From positions 3,518,501-3,582,500 of the forward strand of contig NZ_JAOVZR010000001.1 of NCBI RefSeq assembly GCF_026619415.1: a stretch of DNA of 64,000 nucleotides, written 5' to 3'. Below, one piece after another: positions 45,501 to 56,804 of the stretch (position 1 is the stretch's first letter; every line of letters begins with the position of its first letter). The notes beneath the pieces are model-generated. The model was not told where the DNA came from and did not search any database. It saw only the letters and a list, made by a program, of their open reading frames with translations. The stretch is from Hoeflea algicola. Lineage in GTDB: Bacteria > Pseudomonadota > Alphaproteobacteria > Rhizobiales > Rhizobiaceae. A program made the translations under genes and the position numbers.

Positions 45501-47912
45501 ATGAAATTCACACTCTCCTGGCTCAAGGATCACCTTGAAACCGACGCTCCTCTCGATGCGATTGTCGAGCGCCTCACCGCCATTGGCCTCGAAGTCGAGG
45601 ATGTTGATGACAAGGCGGCCTACAGGCCCTTCACCATCGCCAAGGTCATTTCCGCCGAGCAACACCCCAACGCCGACAAGCTGCGCGTGCTGATGGTCGA
45701 CAAGGGCGACGGCAAGCCGGTGCAGATCGTCTGCGGCGCCCCCAATGCCCGCGCCGGTTTGATCGGCGCGCTGGCCGAGCCCGGCACCTATGTCCCGGGC
45801 ATCGACGTGACGCTTTCTGTCGGCAATATTCGCGGCGTCGAAAGCCACGGTATGATGTGCTCGGAAAAAGAGCTCGACATGTCCGACAGCCATGACGGCA
45901 TCATCGATCTGCCCGAAGATGCGCCGGTCGGCACGCCGTTCGCGTCTTATGCGGGCCTTGATGACCCGGTCATCGAGATCAACCTGACGCCGAACCGTCC
46001 CGATTGCACCTCGATCTTCGGCATTGCCCGTGATCTGGCCGCCTCCGGTCTCGGCACCCTCAAACAGCCGAAAGCACCGGATTTCCCTGTCGAAGGCGAG
46101 ACCACGCAGAATGTGAAGATCGTCCTTGATGACGAGAGCCTGTGCCCGGGCTTCGCCTGGCGTCTGGTGCGCGGTGTGAAGAACGGTCCGAGCCCGAAAT
46201 GGATGCAGAAGCGTCTGCTGGCGATCGGTCTTCGCCCGATCTCGGCGCTGGTCGATGTCACCAACCACATGACCTTCGATCAGGGCCGGCCGATGCATGT
46301 CTTCGATGCCGACAAGGTCAAGGGCGATCTGGTGGTGCGCCGCGCCCAGGAAGGCGAGGAAATCCTTGCGCTCGACGCCCGTACCTACAAGCTCAATCCC
46401 GCCAATGTCGTGATTGCCGATGACAATGGCCCTGAATCCATCGGTGGCATCATGGGCGGCGAGCATTCAGGCTGCGACGAGAACACCACCAATGTGTTGA
46501 TCGAATCCGCTCTCTGGGACCCGATCAACATCGCCAAGACCGGCCGCAACCAGGGCATCATCACCGATGCCCGCTACCGTTTCGAGCGTGGCGTCGATCC
46601 GGAATACATGTTGCCCGGACTCGAACGCACCACCGAACTGGTGCTCGACATGTGCGGCGGCACCGCGGCCGAAGCCCGGGTGACCGGCTACAAGGGGCAT
46701 GACAAGAAGATCGTCGATTTCCCGTTCTCCGAAGTCAAACGCCTGACCGGTCTCACCGTCTCCAACGACGAGTCGCGCGCGATTCTCTCAGGCCTCGGCT
46801 TTGAAGTCTCCGGCACCGGCGAGAAGGTCAAGGTCGCCGTTCCGTCCTGGCGTCCGGATATCGATGGCAAGGCCGATCTGATCGAAGAAGTCATGCGCAT
46901 TTTCGGTGTCGACAAGATCGCGCCCGAACCGCTGGCGCCGACAGGCTCGGTCAATGGCAAAATCCTGACCACGATCCAGATCCGCACCCGCTCCGCCAAG
47001 CGCGCGCTTGCGGCGCGCGGCATGATGGAAGCGGTGACCTGGTCGTTCATCTCAGCGGATCAGGCCAAACTGTTTGGCGGCGGCAGCCGTGCGCTGAAGC
47101 TGGTCAACCCGATTGCCGCCGACATGTCCGACATGCGGCCATCGCTGCTGCCGGGCCTGCTGCTGGCCGGCCAGCGCAATGCCGACCGTGGCTATGGCGA
47201 TGTGGCGCTGTTCGAAGTCTCCGGCACTTATGAAAACGACACGCCCGAAGGCCAGCGCCGTGTAGCCGGCGGCATCCGTCGCGGCACCGCTGCCATGACC
47301 GGTTCCGGCCGACACTGGGATGGCGCTGCCAAGCCCGTCGGGGTGTTTGACGCCAAGGCCGATGCGATTGCAGCGCTTGAAGCGTGCGGCGCGCCGGTCG
47401 ACCGGCTGTCCTTCGAGCGCGGTGCGCCGGACTGGTATCACCCCGGCCGCTCCGGTCTGATCAAGCTCGGTCCGAAAACCGTGCTCGGTCATTTCGGCGA
47501 ATTTCACCCCAACACGCTGGATGCGCTGGATGTCTCCGGCCCGCTGTGCGGTTTCGAGGTGTTCGTTGATGCCATTCCTGAACCCAAGCGCAAGGCCACC
47601 CGCACCAAGCCCGTGCTGTCGCTCTCGGCATTCCAGGCCGTGCGCCGCGATTTTGCCTTCGTGGTCGACAGCGATGTTCCTGCCACCACGCTGGTTCGTG
47701 CCGCCCAGGGTGCCGACAAGGCGCTGATTTCCGGCGTCAACGTGTTTGACCTGTTTGAAGGCCCGTCGCTTGGCGAAGGCAAGAAATCGCTGGCTATCGA
47801 GATTACCATTCAGCCGAAAGATCGCACGCTGACCGACGAAGATCTCGACAAGCTCGCCAAGGCGGTCATCGCCAATGTGGAGAAATCTTCGGGCGGCGTG
47901 TTGAGGGGCTGA
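45501..47912 (+). CDS. pheT: Phenylalanyl-tRNA synthetase beta subunit
   Basis: An 803-residue subunit. Domains in order: tRNA-binding OB fold ([20 protein letters not shown]), B3/B4 editing region ([20 protein letters not shown]), B5, the catalytic-like core ([12 protein letters not shown]) and a C-terminal ferredoxin-like anticodon-binding domain ([19 protein letters not shown]). It edits mischarged Tyr-tRNA-Phe and positions the tRNA. AAGGAG precedes the start. Confidence 0.97.
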   Translation: MKFTLSWLKDHLETDAPLDAIVERLTAIGLEVEDVDDKAAYRPFTIAKVISAEQHPNADKLRVLMVDKGDGKPVQIVCGAPNARAGLIGALAEPGTYVPGIDVTLSVGNIRGVESHGMMCSEKELDMSDSHDGIIDLPEDAPVGTPFASYAGLDDPVIEINLTPNRPDCTSIFGIARDLAASGLGTLKQPKAPDFPVEGETTQNVKIVLDDESLCPGFAWRLVRGVKNGPSPKWMQKRLLAIGLRPISALVDVTNHMTFDQGRPMHVFDADKVKGDLVVRRAQEGEEILALDARTYKLNPANVVIADDNGPESIGGIMGGEHSGCDENTTNVLIESALWDPINIAKTGRNQGIITDARYRFERGVDPEYMLPGLERTTELVLDMCGGTAAEARVTGYKGHDKKIVDFPFSEVKRLTGLTVSNDESRAILSGLGFEVSGTGEKVKVAVPSWRPDIDGKADLIEEVMRIFGVDKIAPEPLAPTGSVNGKILTTIQIRTRSAKRALAARGMMEAVTWSFISADQAKLFGGGSRALKLVNPIAADMSDMRPSLLPGLLLAGQRNADRGYGDVALFEVSGTYENDTPEGQRRVAGGIRRGTAAMTGSGRHWDGAAKPVGVFDAKADAIAALEACGAPVDRLSFERGAPDWYHPGRSGLIKLGPKTVLGHFGEFHPNTLDALDVSGPLCGFEVFVDAIPEPKRKATRTKPVLSLSAFQAVRRDFAFVVDSDVPATTLVRAAQGADKALISGVNVFDLFEGPSLGEGKKSLAIEITIQPKDRTLTDEDLDKLAKAVIANVEKSSGGVLRG

Positions 47913-48093
47913 ACAACCGGATAGGCGGCGGCATCATCGTCGCCTTTCCGCCACGCAGGCGATAAACGGTGCTGCGCTGGCGGCAAATCAACAAAAATGC
48001 GCGCTGATACCAACCATTTGACTGCGCCCTCTTGCCGGACCAGTCCATGAGACTGCATTCTACCCCACCACTCGACACCCGTGGCGGAGCGTA

Positions 48094-49488
48094 ATGCGTA
48101 ACATGAATCTCATTCTCAATTCAGATAGCTACAAATACTCGCATTTTGCGCAGTATCCGCCCGAAACCGCGGCGATTTCTGCCTATATCGAGGCCCGGCC
48201 CGGCGGTGCGCATGATCAGGTGCTGTTCTTCGGGCTGCAGATGTTTCTCAAGGACTATCTCTCCCGCAAGATCACCATGGCCGATGTCGACGAGGCCGAG
48301 GAGATGATCCTTGCTCACGGCCTGCCATTTCATCGCGAGGGCTTTGAAAAGATCGTCACCCGCCATGATGGACATATGCCGTTGCTGATCGAGGCGCTGC
48401 CCGAGGGCATGATCGCACCCACCGGTACACCGTTGGTGCAGGTCAGAAACACCGACCCGGATTTCTTCTGGCTGCCGACTTTCATCGAGACAGCACTGCT
48501 GCGCGCCGTCTGGTATCCCTCCACCGTCGCCACGGTCTCGCATGGCGCGCGCAAAATCATTGCTGCCTCGCTTGAGCGCACCTGTGACACACCCGAAGAA
48601 GTGCTGCCGTTCCGCCTGCATGATTTCGGTGCCCGTGGCACCACATCGCTGGAACAGGCTGGCATCGGCGGCGTCGCCCATCTGGTCAATTTTCTCGGCA
48701 CCGACACCGTAAGCGCACTGGTCTATGCCCGGCGCTTCTATCACGAGCAGATGGCGGGCTTTTCGATTCCTGCCGCCGAGCATTCAACCATGACCAGTTG
48801 GGGCGAGGACCGTGAGACCGAAGCCTATCGCAACATGCTCAAGCAGTTCGCCGGACCGGGCAAGCTGGTGGCAGTGGTTTCCGATTCCTATGATCTCTAC
48901 CGCGCGGTGAAAAACATCTGGGGCGAGGAGCTCAAGGCCGAGGTCGAGGCGTCGGGTGGCACACTGGTGGTACGGCCGGATTCCGGTGACGCCACCCGGG
49001 TTCCGGTCGACACCGTGCAGATGCTGGGCGAGATTTTCGGCTTCACCCTCAATGCCAAGGGCTACAAGGTGCTCAACCCCGCGGTCCGAGTCATTCAGGG
49101 CGACGGGGTTACGCCGGAAACCATCCGCGTCATACTCGGCCGGCTCGAGGACAAGGGCTGGTCGGCTGAAAACATCGCCTTCGGCATGGGGGCCGGACTT
49201 TTGCAGAAGGTCAACCGCGACACCCTGCGCTTTGCCATGAAGGCCAATGCCCGGCTGGATGAGGATGGCATCTGGCACGGCATCAACAAGAATCCGAAGA
49301 CCGATCCCGGCAAGGCCTCAAAGCGCTACCGCCAGGCGGTGGTGATAGAGGCAGGACGTCCGCTCGGGATGGCGCTGACCGACATCGGTGACCGTGAAAA
49401 CCTGCTGCAGCCGGTTTGGCGCGATGGCGAATTGCTGGTCGACTGGACCTTGGCCGAAATCCGCACCCGCGCCGCAGCGGCAGGCTAA
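48094..49488 (+). CDS. nadV: Nicotinamide phosphoribosyltransferase
   Basis: A 464-residue NAMPT-type enzyme that makes NMN from nicotinamide and PRPP for NAD recycling. Signatures are LILNSDSYKYSHFAQYP at the start, RLHDFGARGTTSLEQAGIGG, IPAAEHSTMTSWGED (phosphorylated His) and LVVRPDSGDATRVP. These fit NAMPT rather than the nicotinate enzyme PncB. It stands alone between pheT and an oxidoreductase gene. Confidence 0.92.
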   Translation: MRNMNLILNSDSYKYSHFAQYPPETAAISAYIEARPGGAHDQVLFFGLQMFLKDYLSRKITMADVDEAEEMILAHGLPFHREGFEKIVTRHDGHMPLLIEALPEGMIAPTGTPLVQVRNTDPDFFWLPTFIETALLRAVWYPSTVATVSHGARKIIAASLERTCDTPEEVLPFRLHDFGARGTTSLEQAGIGGVAHLVNFLGTDTVSALVYARRFYHEQMAGFSIPAAEHSTMTSWGEDRETEAYRNMLKQFAGPGKLVAVVSDSYDLYRAVKNIWGEELKAEVEASGGTLVVRPDSGDATRVPVDTVQMLGEIFGFTLNAKGYKVLNPAVRVIQGDGVTPETIRVILGRLEDKGWSAENIAFGMGAGLLQKVNRDTLRFAMKANARLDEDGIWHGINKNPKTDPGKASKRYRQAVVIEAGRPLGMALTDIGDRENLLQPVWRDGELLVDWTLAEIRTRAAAAG

Positions 49489-49537
49489 CCGGAAGAACTG
49501 CATTTCAGACTGAATGAACTCGAAGGGAGACGCCGAA

Positions 49538-50524
49538 ATGTTTCGATGGGGAATTATGTCAACCGCCAAGATCGGTCGCGATCATGTCATCCCGCAATTG
49601 CAGGATTCCGACAATGGTGTGGTCACCGCCATTGCCAGCCGTGACCATGGCCGTGCCCGGGCGCTTGCCGATCGCTTTGGCGTGACCCATGCGTTTGCCT
49701 CCTACGAGGAGCTTCTCGCCTCACCGGAAGTTGATGGTGTCTACATTCCGCTGCCCACATCGCAGCACATTGAATGGGCGATCAAGGCGGCCGAAGCCGG
49801 CAAGCATGTGCTGTGCGAAAAGCCGATTTCACTTCACGCGGATGAAATCGCGCCGCTGATCAAGGCCCGCGACGCCAACAATGTTCTCGTCTGCGAAGCC
49901 TTCATGGTCACCTATCACCCGCAATGGAAAAAGGTGCGCGAGCTGCTCGCCGCCGGTGCGGTTGGGCGCTTGCGCCACGTCCAGGGTGCTTTCAGCTATT
50001 TCAACAAGGACCCGCAGAACATGCGCAATCAGCCGGGTCTGGGCGGCGGCGGGTTGCCCGATATCGGCGTCTATGTGGCTGTGTCGACCCGGTTCTCGAC
50101 CGGAGCCGAACCTGTCAGACTGCAGGCGACGGTGGAGCGCGATGCCGATTTCGGCACCGATATCTATGCCAGCGTGAAAGCCGATTTCGGCGATTTCGAT
50201 CTGTCTTTCTACGTGTCGACCCAGATGGCGGCGCGGCAGCTGATGGTGTTCCATGGCGAGCAGGGCTATCTGGAAGTCACCGCGCCATTCAACGCCGGCG
50301 ATTTCGGCAATCCTGAGGTGTCGCTCTTCAGCCGCGACCATGATCGCGCCGAAGTATTCCGTTTTCCCGGTGTGCGCCAGTATCGGCTGCAGGCCGAGGC
50401 CTTTGTCCGCAAGGTTGGCGGCAGCGATGACGAGGTCTTCACCCTCGAACAATCCGTGCTCAACCAGAAGCTCATCGATGCCACCTATCGTGCGGCAGAC
50501 CATGACGGCTGGGAGAAGGTATAG
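49538..50524 (+). CDS. Gfo/Idh/MocA-family oxidoreductase
   Basis: A 328-residue NAD(P)-dependent oxidoreductase. The N-terminal Rossmann domain ([19 protein letters not shown]) leads to the family motif CEKPISL, and the C-terminal domain carries [18 protein letters not shown]. It probably oxidises a sugar or cyclitol. ATG 49538 follows GAAGGGAGA, so the earlier ATG at 49514 (which contains that site) is unlikely. The substrate is unknown. Confidence 0.9.
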   Translation: MFRWGIMSTAKIGRDHVIPQLQDSDNGVVTAIASRDHGRARALADRFGVTHAFASYEELLASPEVDGVYIPLPTSQHIEWAIKAAEAGKHVLCEKPISLHADEIAPLIKARDANNVLVCEAFMVTYHPQWKKVRELLAAGAVGRLRHVQGAFSYFNKDPQNMRNQPGLGGGGLPDIGVYVAVSTRFSTGAEPVRLQATVERDADFGTDIYASVKADFGDFDLSFYVSTQMAARQLMVFHGEQGYLEVTAPFNAGDFGNPEVSLFSRDHDRAEVFRFPGVRQYRLQAEAFVRKVGGSDDEVFTLEQSVLNQKLIDATYRAADHDGWEKV

Positions 50525-50588
50525 CGCGAAACCGGACGCACATTCTGGCCGGTCCGAACTGTGCCCGCCTGCGCGGGAGCGGGCCGGC

Positions 50589-50969
50589 TCAGGGGTGTGG
50601 GCCGAACACGAAGCGCGAATACCCCAGATAGGAAAACACGGTCGCCGAGCCGGATCCGAGGATCACGGCCAGAAACGGCGATATATCCGGCAACAACAGC
50701 AGGCAGGCCGAATAGACCGCGTAATTGAGCAACGCCGATGCGATGCCGACGCTGCCATAGCGTGCGCCCTCGACGCTCACCCGCCGGTGCGAGGCGCCGA
50801 AGGTGAAGGTGCGGTTGATCATGTAGGTGCACAGCATTGCAGCGGCGATCGCCAGCACCCGGGCGCTGAACGGATCCAGCAGCGAAAAATGCAAAAACAG
50901 CCAGAGCACGCCGACATCGACCGCGAAACCCAGCGCGCCGGCAAAAAGAAAGAAGGCGAATTTTCTCAT
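50589..50969 (-). CDS. GtrA-family membrane protein
   Basis: A 126-residue protein with four hydrophobic helices (FAFFLFAGALGFAVDVGVLW at the start). GtrA proteins are thought to flip or help transfer undecaprenyl-linked sugars. It overlaps the upstream GT2 gene by four bases (ATGA, 50966-50969). The pair is the standard GtrB/GtrA-like arrangement for making and moving a lipid-linked sugar. Confidence 0.88.
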   Translation of the reverse strand: MRKFAFFLFAGALGFAVDVGVLWLFLHFSLLDPFSARVLAIAAAMLCTYMINRTFTFGASHRRVSVEGARYGSVGIASALLNYAVYSACLLLLPDISPFLAVILGSGSATVFSYLGYSRFVFGPHP

Positions 50970-52021
50970 GAAGCCAATTTTCGGCCTGTGTCATCGGTTG
51001 AGTTGGTGTCGGTTCGGTTCGCACGGCGCCGGCTCGGCGCGTCCGCATTGCGGCCCTCGCCACGGTCCTTATCATGGCCATCATCACGGTTTGTCGACAG
51101 CAACATATACTGAAAACGCTTCTGTTCTACCCTGCCGCGCGCCACCGAATCGAGAATGACGCCACCAGAGAAGATCATCAGCGACATCATCAGCAGCCCC
51201 ACGGCGAGCATCCATGTCGGCATCCGTGTCACCAGCCCGGTGAGGAAATACTCGTTGAGTACCGGCACCATCAACACCATCGACAGGCCAAGCGTGGCCA
51301 GGCTGAGATAGCTGAAGAACGTAAACGGCCTGGTTTCCTTCATCAGCATGGCGAACATCCAGAGGATCTTGGCTCCATCCTTGAAGGTCGACAACTTCGA
51401 TTCCGATCCTTCTGGTCGGCGCCCGTAGTCAAGCTGCAGTTCGGCCACCGGCAATTTCAGCACCGAAGCATGCACGCTCATCTCGGTTTCGATCTCGAAA
51501 CCGCCGGAGACCGCCGGAAAGCTTTTGGCGAAACGGCGCGAAAATGCTCGGTAGCCTGAGAATATGTCGGAAAAATCATTTCCGAAAATCGACTTGTACA
51601 ATGTGTTGAAAATCGAGTTGCCAAAGGCATGGCCCCGGCGGCCGGCGTCATCGGTAACCCCGCGCCGTGTGCCCACCACCATGTCGCAGCCTTCGGTCAG
51701 CAGGGTGCGGATCAGGTCCGGTCCATCGGCGGGCGCATAGGTTCCATCGCCATCGGCCATCAGGTAGATATCGGCCTCGATGTCGGAAAACATCCGCCGC
51801 ACCACATGCCCCTTGCCCTGGCGCCGCTCGCGCACCACCGTGGCCCCGGCGAGTGCTGCGCGCAGGGCGGTCTGGTCCTTGGAATTGTTGTCATAGACAT
51901 AGATCCGCGCCGTCGGCAGCGCCGCGCGAAAGCCGGCGACAACATCGCCAATCGTTTCGGCTTCGTTGTAGCAGGGCAGCAGCACCGCGATTTCGAGGCT
52001 TTCAAACACAGCGTCAGTCAT
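50966..52021 (-). CDS. GT2 dolichol-phosphate-mannose-synthase-like glycosyltransferase
   Basis: A 351-residue enzyme. The GT-A domain comes first (IAVLLPCYNEAETIGDVVAGF; YLMADGDGTYAPAD with the metal-binding DGDGT in place of DxD; DIFSGYRAFSRRF), then two C-terminal membrane helices. It resembles DPM1/GtrB enzymes that make undecaprenyl-phosphate sugars. It is coupled to GtrA and divergent from the GT-C-like protein at 52127, which could use the product as donor. Confidence 0.9.
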   Translation of the reverse strand: MTDAVFESLEIAVLLPCYNEAETIGDVVAGFRAALPTARIYVYDNNSKDQTALRAALAGATVVRERRQGKGHVVRRMFSDIEADIYLMADGDGTYAPADGPDLIRTLLTEGCDMVVGTRRGVTDDAGRRGHAFGNSIFNTLYKSIFGNDFSDIFSGYRAFSRRFAKSFPAVSGGFEIETEMSVHASVLKLPVAELQLDYGRRPEGSESKLSTFKDGAKILWMFAMLMKETRPFTFFSYLSLATLGLSMVLMVPVLNEYFLTGLVTRMPTWMLAVGLLMMSLMIFSGGVILDSVARGRVEQKRFQYMLLSTNRDDGHDKDRGEGRNADAPSRRRANRTDTNSTDDTGRKLAS

Positions 52022-52126
52022 GGGGATCCCCGTAATGTGTCGGCGCGTACGCCTGTGGCTTTACTATTTCTTGAGAAGGTTAAGGCTAGGTTGAACAAGA
52101 TCTAGAAAGTGGGTTGGAGTTTCCTC

Positions 52127-53992
52127 GTGTCCAAGAGTAACCTGGCGATTGCCGAGGCCGGAATCCAAGCGGCCACGCCTGTCGGAAGTGCCAAGTCTAT
52201 CACAAGCGCGCGGTCTGCAAGCCCGCTGGCCCCATTGCACAAATCGGTCTGGCTGGTGTTCGCGCTGTTCGTGCTGTTGACCACGGTCATGCATTTTTCT
52301 TCCTATGTCGATTATGTCGGCGCCGACAATGACGACGTTCTGCGTCTGGTTCAGGTGCGCGATCTGCTTTCCGGTCAGGGTTGGTTCGATCTCACCCAGA
52401 CACGGCTCGGCCTGGAGGGCGGCACGCTGATGCACTGGTCGCGGCTGATCGACCTGCCGATCGCCAACCTGATCATGCTGTTCTCGCTTGTCATGAGCCC
52501 GACGCTGGCCGAAGCCTCGGCGCTCTTTGTCTGGCCGCTGCTCACAGTGCTGCCGATCTTCTACGCGCTGGCGCTGAGCGGCGGAATCCTGGGCGGTGTG
52601 TCGGGTCGATTGATCGGCCTCGCCCTGGCAGTCCTGTTCGTGCTTGGCTTCAACCGCTTCCAGCCGGGTTCGATCGATCATCACAATGTCCAGCTCGGAC
52701 TGATGGCGGTGATGGCCACCTGCCTGATCCTGCCGCGGCGTCCGCCGCTGGCCCATGCGATTGCCGGCATTGCCGCAGCATTGGCGATCGCCATCGGCGC
52801 CGAGACGACACCGCATGTGGCCATCGTCGCGCTGATCGTTGCCGGCCAGTGGCTCTGGCTTGGTGAGGCGATGAAGCCGGCGGCGCAGGCTTTCGCGCTG
52901 GCCATGGCGGCAACCCTGACAGCTGCGTTCTTCATCACCGTACCGCCTGCGCAATATGGCCTGGTTGCCTGCGATGCGCTGTCGACTGGCTTCTATTCGC
53001 TCGGCGTTGTCGGCGCCGGCGCCTTTTTTCTGGCGGTGGCATCGACCTCGCGCCAGAGCTTCGCTGTTCGCTTCGCCGCCCTCGGCCTTGTCGGCACAGG
53101 CACTCTAGGCCTGGCGGCAACTGTTGCTCCGCAATGCCTGGGCAACCCGCTCGCCAATCTCGATCCGCTGCTGGTCACCATGTGGCTGAACAATGTCACC
53201 GAAGCCCAGTCAATCCTTGGTGAGTTCAGGGCCCAGCCCTGGGCGGTCGCCGGTTTCTACGCGGTCCCGGTGCTGGCGATGGGTTTGTGCGTTCGCAGAC
53301 TCATGCAGGGCCGCGACACCCACGCCCATGGCGTGTTGCTGGCGTTGCTGCTTGTCTCCTGGGCAATTGCGCTGGTTCAGGTGCGCGGCGCGATCTTTGC
53401 CAATCTGATCTCCGCTATTCCGCTGGCCGCACTTGTTGCCGAACTTCGCACCCGCTCCAATGCCAACCCGAAAGACCTTCGCAAGGGGCTGGCCTTTGCC
53501 GGCATGGCCTTCGCCTCGGTGCCGGTCGTCTGGGCCTTGTCGGGTGCGGTGTTGTCTATGGGTGTCGACAAGATCACCGGCACAGCCAGCGCAGCGGAAG
53601 AAGAGGAAATCTCCTGCACGTCGGGTGAAGCCCTGGCCGATCTTGCCCGTGAACCCACGGGCGTGGTCGCGGGGCCGTCAAATCTCGGCGCGCATATCCT
53701 GCGCTTTACCCGCCACCGGGTGCTTTCTGCGCCCTATCACCGCAACCAGGGCGGCATGCTCACCGAACTGCATGCGGCGATGGCACCGCCGGTGGATGCG
53801 GTCAAGTTTCTGCGTGGCGCCGGCGTCACCGTGATTGCCTATTGCCGGAGCGACCCGCAGGTCTCCAACGTCATCAAGGTTGCTCCCGAAGGGCTTTACG
53901 CGCAATTGGCCAAGGGGCAGGTGCCTGCCTGGCTTGAACCTGTGCCGGGAACGCTGAGCAAGCCACTGCAGCTTTATCGGGTTGCTCCGTAA
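52127..53992 (+). CDS. GT-C-like multi-pass membrane protein
   Basis: About 620 residues, mostly hydrophobic, with at least ten helices and a C-terminal soluble part. The first periplasmic loop holds ADNDDVLRLVQVRDLL and GGTLMHWSRLIDLP, which look like the acidic and aromatic loop of GT-C oligosaccharyl- or mannosyltransferases. A second helix start holds FQPGSIDHHNVQLGL. Such proteins transfer sugars from lipid-linked donors outside the membrane. The divergent GT2-GtrA genes could supply the donor. The start is GTG 52127 (GGAG six bases before) or GTG 52109. The function is family-level inference. Confidence 0.72.
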   Translation: MSKSNLAIAEAGIQAATPVGSAKSITSARSASPLAPLHKSVWLVFALFVLLTTVMHFSSYVDYVGADNDDVLRLVQVRDLLSGQGWFDLTQTRLGLEGGTLMHWSRLIDLPIANLIMLFSLVMSPTLAEASALFVWPLLTVLPIFYALALSGGILGGVSGRLIGLALAVLFVLGFNRFQPGSIDHHNVQLGLMAVMATCLILPRRPPLAHAIAGIAAALAIAIGAETTPHVAIVALIVAGQWLWLGEAMKPAAQAFALAMAATLTAAFFITVPPAQYGLVACDALSTGFYSLGVVGAGAFFLAVASTSRQSFAVRFAALGLVGTGTLGLAATVAPQCLGNPLANLDPLLVTMWLNNVTEAQSILGEFRAQPWAVAGFYAVPVLAMGLCVRRLMQGRDTHAHGVLLALLLVSWAIALVQVRGAIFANLISAIPLAALVAELRTRSNANPKDLRKGLAFAGMAFASVPVVWALSGAVLSMGVDKITGTASAAEEEEISCTSGEALADLAREPTGVVAGPSNLGAHILRFTRHRVLSAPYHRNQGGMLTELHAAMAPPVDAVKFLRGAGVTVIAYCRSDPQVSNVIKVAPEGLYAQLAKGQVPAWLEPVPGTLSKPLQLYRVAP

Positions 53993-54089
53993 CATCACGT
54001 CAGCGTCGGTTTTCATGGGCGGGCCGTCGCGCTATCGTGGTGTTCCGTGATTTGCGCACAATGCGCCGAGCGGAAGACGGAGTTCGACA

Positions 54090-55151
54090 ATGACCGGCAT
54101 GCCCGTACGCAAGATTATTAGCCATGTCGCTGCCGCCATGGCCGCCTTCCTGGTCCTGCTGGGATTGCCGGTCGTGACCGCCGCGCAGGCTGCTGATTCC
54201 GGCAAGCCGGCCAAACAGATCTTTGGCGCTGCCAGTTTGCCAGCGCTGTTGCCTGCCCGCGCGGTCGGATTTTATTCCAAAGGCTGCCTGGCCGGCGGCG
54301 TTGCCATTCCCACGGACGGTCCGACCTGGCAGGCCATGCGGCTGTCGCGCAACCGGCGCTGGGGCCACCCGGATTTGATCGCGCTGGTCGAAAAGCTGTC
54401 ACGGGAAGCGGCCGCCCGGGATGGCTGGCCCGGCCTTCTGGTTGGCGATATTGCCCAGCCGCGTGGCGGACCGATGCTGTCGGGCCACGCCTCGCATCAG
54501 GTCGGACTCGACGCCGATATCTGGTTGACGCCGATGCCTAACCGCACTCTGTCGGCACGTGAACGCGAGGATATTTCCGCGACCTCGATGCTGAAAAAGA
54601 ACACGCTCTTTGTCGATGATGCTGTCTGGACCGACGCCCATGCCCGGCTGCTCATGCGGGCAGCAAGCTATCCCGAGGTTGAGCGTATTTTTATCCATCC
54701 CGGCATCAAGAAGAAACTGTGCGACAGCTGGCGTGGCGACCGCTCGGCGATGGGCAAGCTCCGTCCCTATTACGGCCACCACTATCATTTCCACATTCGC
54801 ATCAAATGCCCGCCCGGCGTCAGCGGATGCCGCAGCCAGAACCCGCCGCCAACGAGTACCGGATGCGACAACTCGCTGGCCTGGTGGTTCACCGACGAAC
54901 CCTGGGCGCCGGCCAAGCCCAGCAAGGACGACAAGCCCAAGCCGAAGCGGCGTCAGGTCACGTTAGCCGATCTGCCAAAGGCCTGCACCGCCGTGGCATC
55001 GGCCCCTGCGCCCAGCTCGGAAGCACAAGTTACCTTTGGCGTCGATCCGATAGCCAATATCGCCAGGGCCAATGCCGGCACGGTTACCGCATCGGGGTTT
55101 GCCCCCTTGCCGCTGAATGTTCCATTGCCGACGCCGCGCCCCACTAATTAG
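54090..55151 (+). CDS. mepA: Penicillin-insensitive murein endopeptidase
   Basis: A 353-residue periplasmic LAS-type zinc peptidase that cuts D-Ala-mDAP cross-links in peptidoglycan. A signal peptide covers residues 1-35. Zinc-site motifs are SGHASHQVGLDADIW and GHHYHFHIRIKCP. The C-terminal tail beyond about residue 260 is Pro/Lys-rich and longer than in E. coli MepA. It stands alone on the plus strand. Confidence 0.94.
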   Translation: MTGMPVRKIISHVAAAMAAFLVLLGLPVVTAAQAADSGKPAKQIFGAASLPALLPARAVGFYSKGCLAGGVAIPTDGPTWQAMRLSRNRRWGHPDLIALVEKLSREAAARDGWPGLLVGDIAQPRGGPMLSGHASHQVGLDADIWLTPMPNRTLSAREREDISATSMLKKNTLFVDDAVWTDAHARLLMRAASYPEVERIFIHPGIKKKLCDSWRGDRSAMGKLRPYYGHHYHFHIRIKCPPGVSGCRSQNPPPTSTGCDNSLAWWFTDEPWAPAKPSKDDKPKPKRRQVTLADLPKACTAVASAPAPSSEAQVTFGVDPIANIARANAGTVTASGFAPLPLNVPLPTPRPTN

Positions 55152-55292
55152 ACGGGGTCACCTGGCTGTCATCCAAATTTCATGCGTCAGGCGGCTTTCG
55201 CAGCTGTCGGAGACAGGCTATAGACTGAGCTTTCAAATCGATTGAAAGCAGCAAATTCGTCAGGCTGCGAATTTTTGGGAACATGAAGAGCC

Positions 55293-55670
55293 ATGACGCT
55301 CCGCAAAGCCATCGCATTGATCGCGCATGATCAGAAAAAGGACGATCTCGCCGCGTTTGCGAAGTCGCACGAACAGGCGATGAAGGCATTTCCGATCGTC
55401 GCCACCGGCACCACCGGCGCCCGCATCATCGATGCCTGCCCGGATCTGGATGTGACGCGGCTCAAGAGCGGACCGCTGGGCGGTGACCAGCAGATAGGCG
55501 CTCTGATCGCCACCGGCGATGTCGGCCTGGTGATCTTCTTCGTCGACCCGTTGACGGCCATGCCGCACGATGTCGACGTCAAGGCGTTGATGCGGCTCGC
55601 CATCGTCTATGATGTTCCCATGGCGCTGAACCGCGCCACAGCCGAAACTCGGCTGAAGGCGCTTGCCTGA
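55293..55670 (+). CDS. mgsA: Methylglyoxal synthase
   Basis: A 125-residue enzyme turning dihydroxyacetone phosphate into methylglyoxal and phosphate. Conserved parts are [12 protein letters not shown], the phosphate-binding [24 protein letters not shown] and [14 protein letters not shown] with the catalytic Asp. It lies just before glk and may share its transcript (69 bases to the likely glk start). Confidence 0.95.
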   Translation: MTLRKAIALIAHDQKKDDLAAFAKSHEQAMKAFPIVATGTTGARIIDACPDLDVTRLKSGPLGGDQQIGALIATGDVGLVIFFVDPLTAMPHDVDVKALMRLAIVYDVPMALNRATAETRLKALA

Positions 55671-55739
55671 ACGGCGGAATTCCCATCGCGCGGCCACGGC
55701 CGCGCCGCAACAAGATCAAGTATGACAGGGACGATAATC

Positions 55740-56765
55740 ATGGCCACTCCCAGTGATAACGACCACACCATCGCGTTTCCAATCCTGATCGGCGATATTG
55801 GCGGCACCAATGCGCGCTTCGCCATTCTGGTCGACGCCTATGCCGAGCCGAAGCAATTCCCGATCCTGGCGACCGCGGATTTCGCCACCCTCGATGAGGC
55901 GATCCAGACCGAGGTGCTCGACAAGACCTCGCTGCAGCCGCGATCGGCGATTTTGGCGGTGGCAGGGCCGATCAAGGGCGACGAGATCGATCTGACCAAC
56001 AACAACTGGGTGGTCAGGCCCAAGGCCCTGATCGAGGAACTGGGGTTTGAAGATATCGTGGTGGTCAATGATTTCGAGGCGCAGGCGTTGGCTGCTGCCT
56101 CGCTCGGGCCCGAACATCTCGAGAAGATCGGTGGCGGCGAAATCCGCCCGGCTTCCTCGCGGGTCGTGGTTGGCCCCGGCACCGGACTTGGCGTTGCCGG
56201 TCTGGTGCATGCACGCCACACCTGGTATCCGGTGCCTGGCGAGGGTGGTCATATCGACATTGGTCCGCGTAGCCCGCGCGATCTTGAACTGTTCCCGCAT
56301 TACCAGTCGATCGAAGGCCGTATTGCTGCCGAACAGTTGTTGTGCGGACGCGGATTGATGAACATCTACCGCGCCGTCAGCAAGGTTGGTGGTTGCCCGG
56401 CAAAGGCTACCAACCCGGCCGAAGTTACCGCCGCCTGGGCGGATGGCTCCGATCCGGCCGCAGTCGAGGCGATCGAACTTTTCGTCACTTATCTCGGGCG
56501 GATTGCCGGTGATCTGGCGTTGATCTTCATGGCTCGAGGCGGCGTCTTTCTGGCCGGCGGTATCGTCCAGAAGATCATCCCGGCACTCAAGCACCCGCGT
56601 TTTCGTGAAGCTTTTGAAGACAAAGCGCCGCATGGCGCCATCATGAAGGCGATTCCGACCTTCGTCATTACCCATCCGTTGGCGGCGTTGTCCGGCCTTG
56701 CCGCCTATGCCCGCACACCGGTGCGCTTTGGGGTCGCAACTGAAGGACGGCGCTGGAAAGCATAG
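55740..56765 (+). CDS. glk: Glucokinase
   Basis: A 341-residue ATP-dependent hexokinase of the Glk/ROK-related fold. The phosphate-binding [15 protein letters not shown] opens the protein, [14 protein letters not shown] and [11 protein letters not shown] (catalytic Asp) follow, then [15 protein letters not shown] and [17 protein letters not shown] 55740 has CAGGGACG upstream. ATG 55722 is less likely. Confidence 0.95.
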   Translation: MATPSDNDHTIAFPILIGDIGGTNARFAILVDAYAEPKQFPILATADFATLDEAIQTEVLDKTSLQPRSAILAVAGPIKGDEIDLTNNNWVVRPKALIEELGFEDIVVVNDFEAQALAAASLGPEHLEKIGGGEIRPASSRVVVGPGTGLGVAGLVHARHTWYPVPGEGGHIDIGPRSPRDLELFPHYQSIEGRIAAEQLLCGRGLMNIYRAVSKVGGCPAKATNPAEVTAAWADGSDPAAVEAIELFVTYLGRIAGDLALIFMARGGVFLAGGIVQKIIPALKHPRFREAFEDKAPHGAIMKAIPTFVITHPLAALSGLAAYARTPVRFGVATEGRRWKA

Positions 56766-56804
56766 GCAAACCGGCTTCAACCGGTTATAGAGCCGCTGTG
56801 AACG

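Noticed and set aside
45405..46466. 353-codon minus-strand frame opposite pheT
   Set aside because: It is an antisense shadow of a well-defined synthetase gene.
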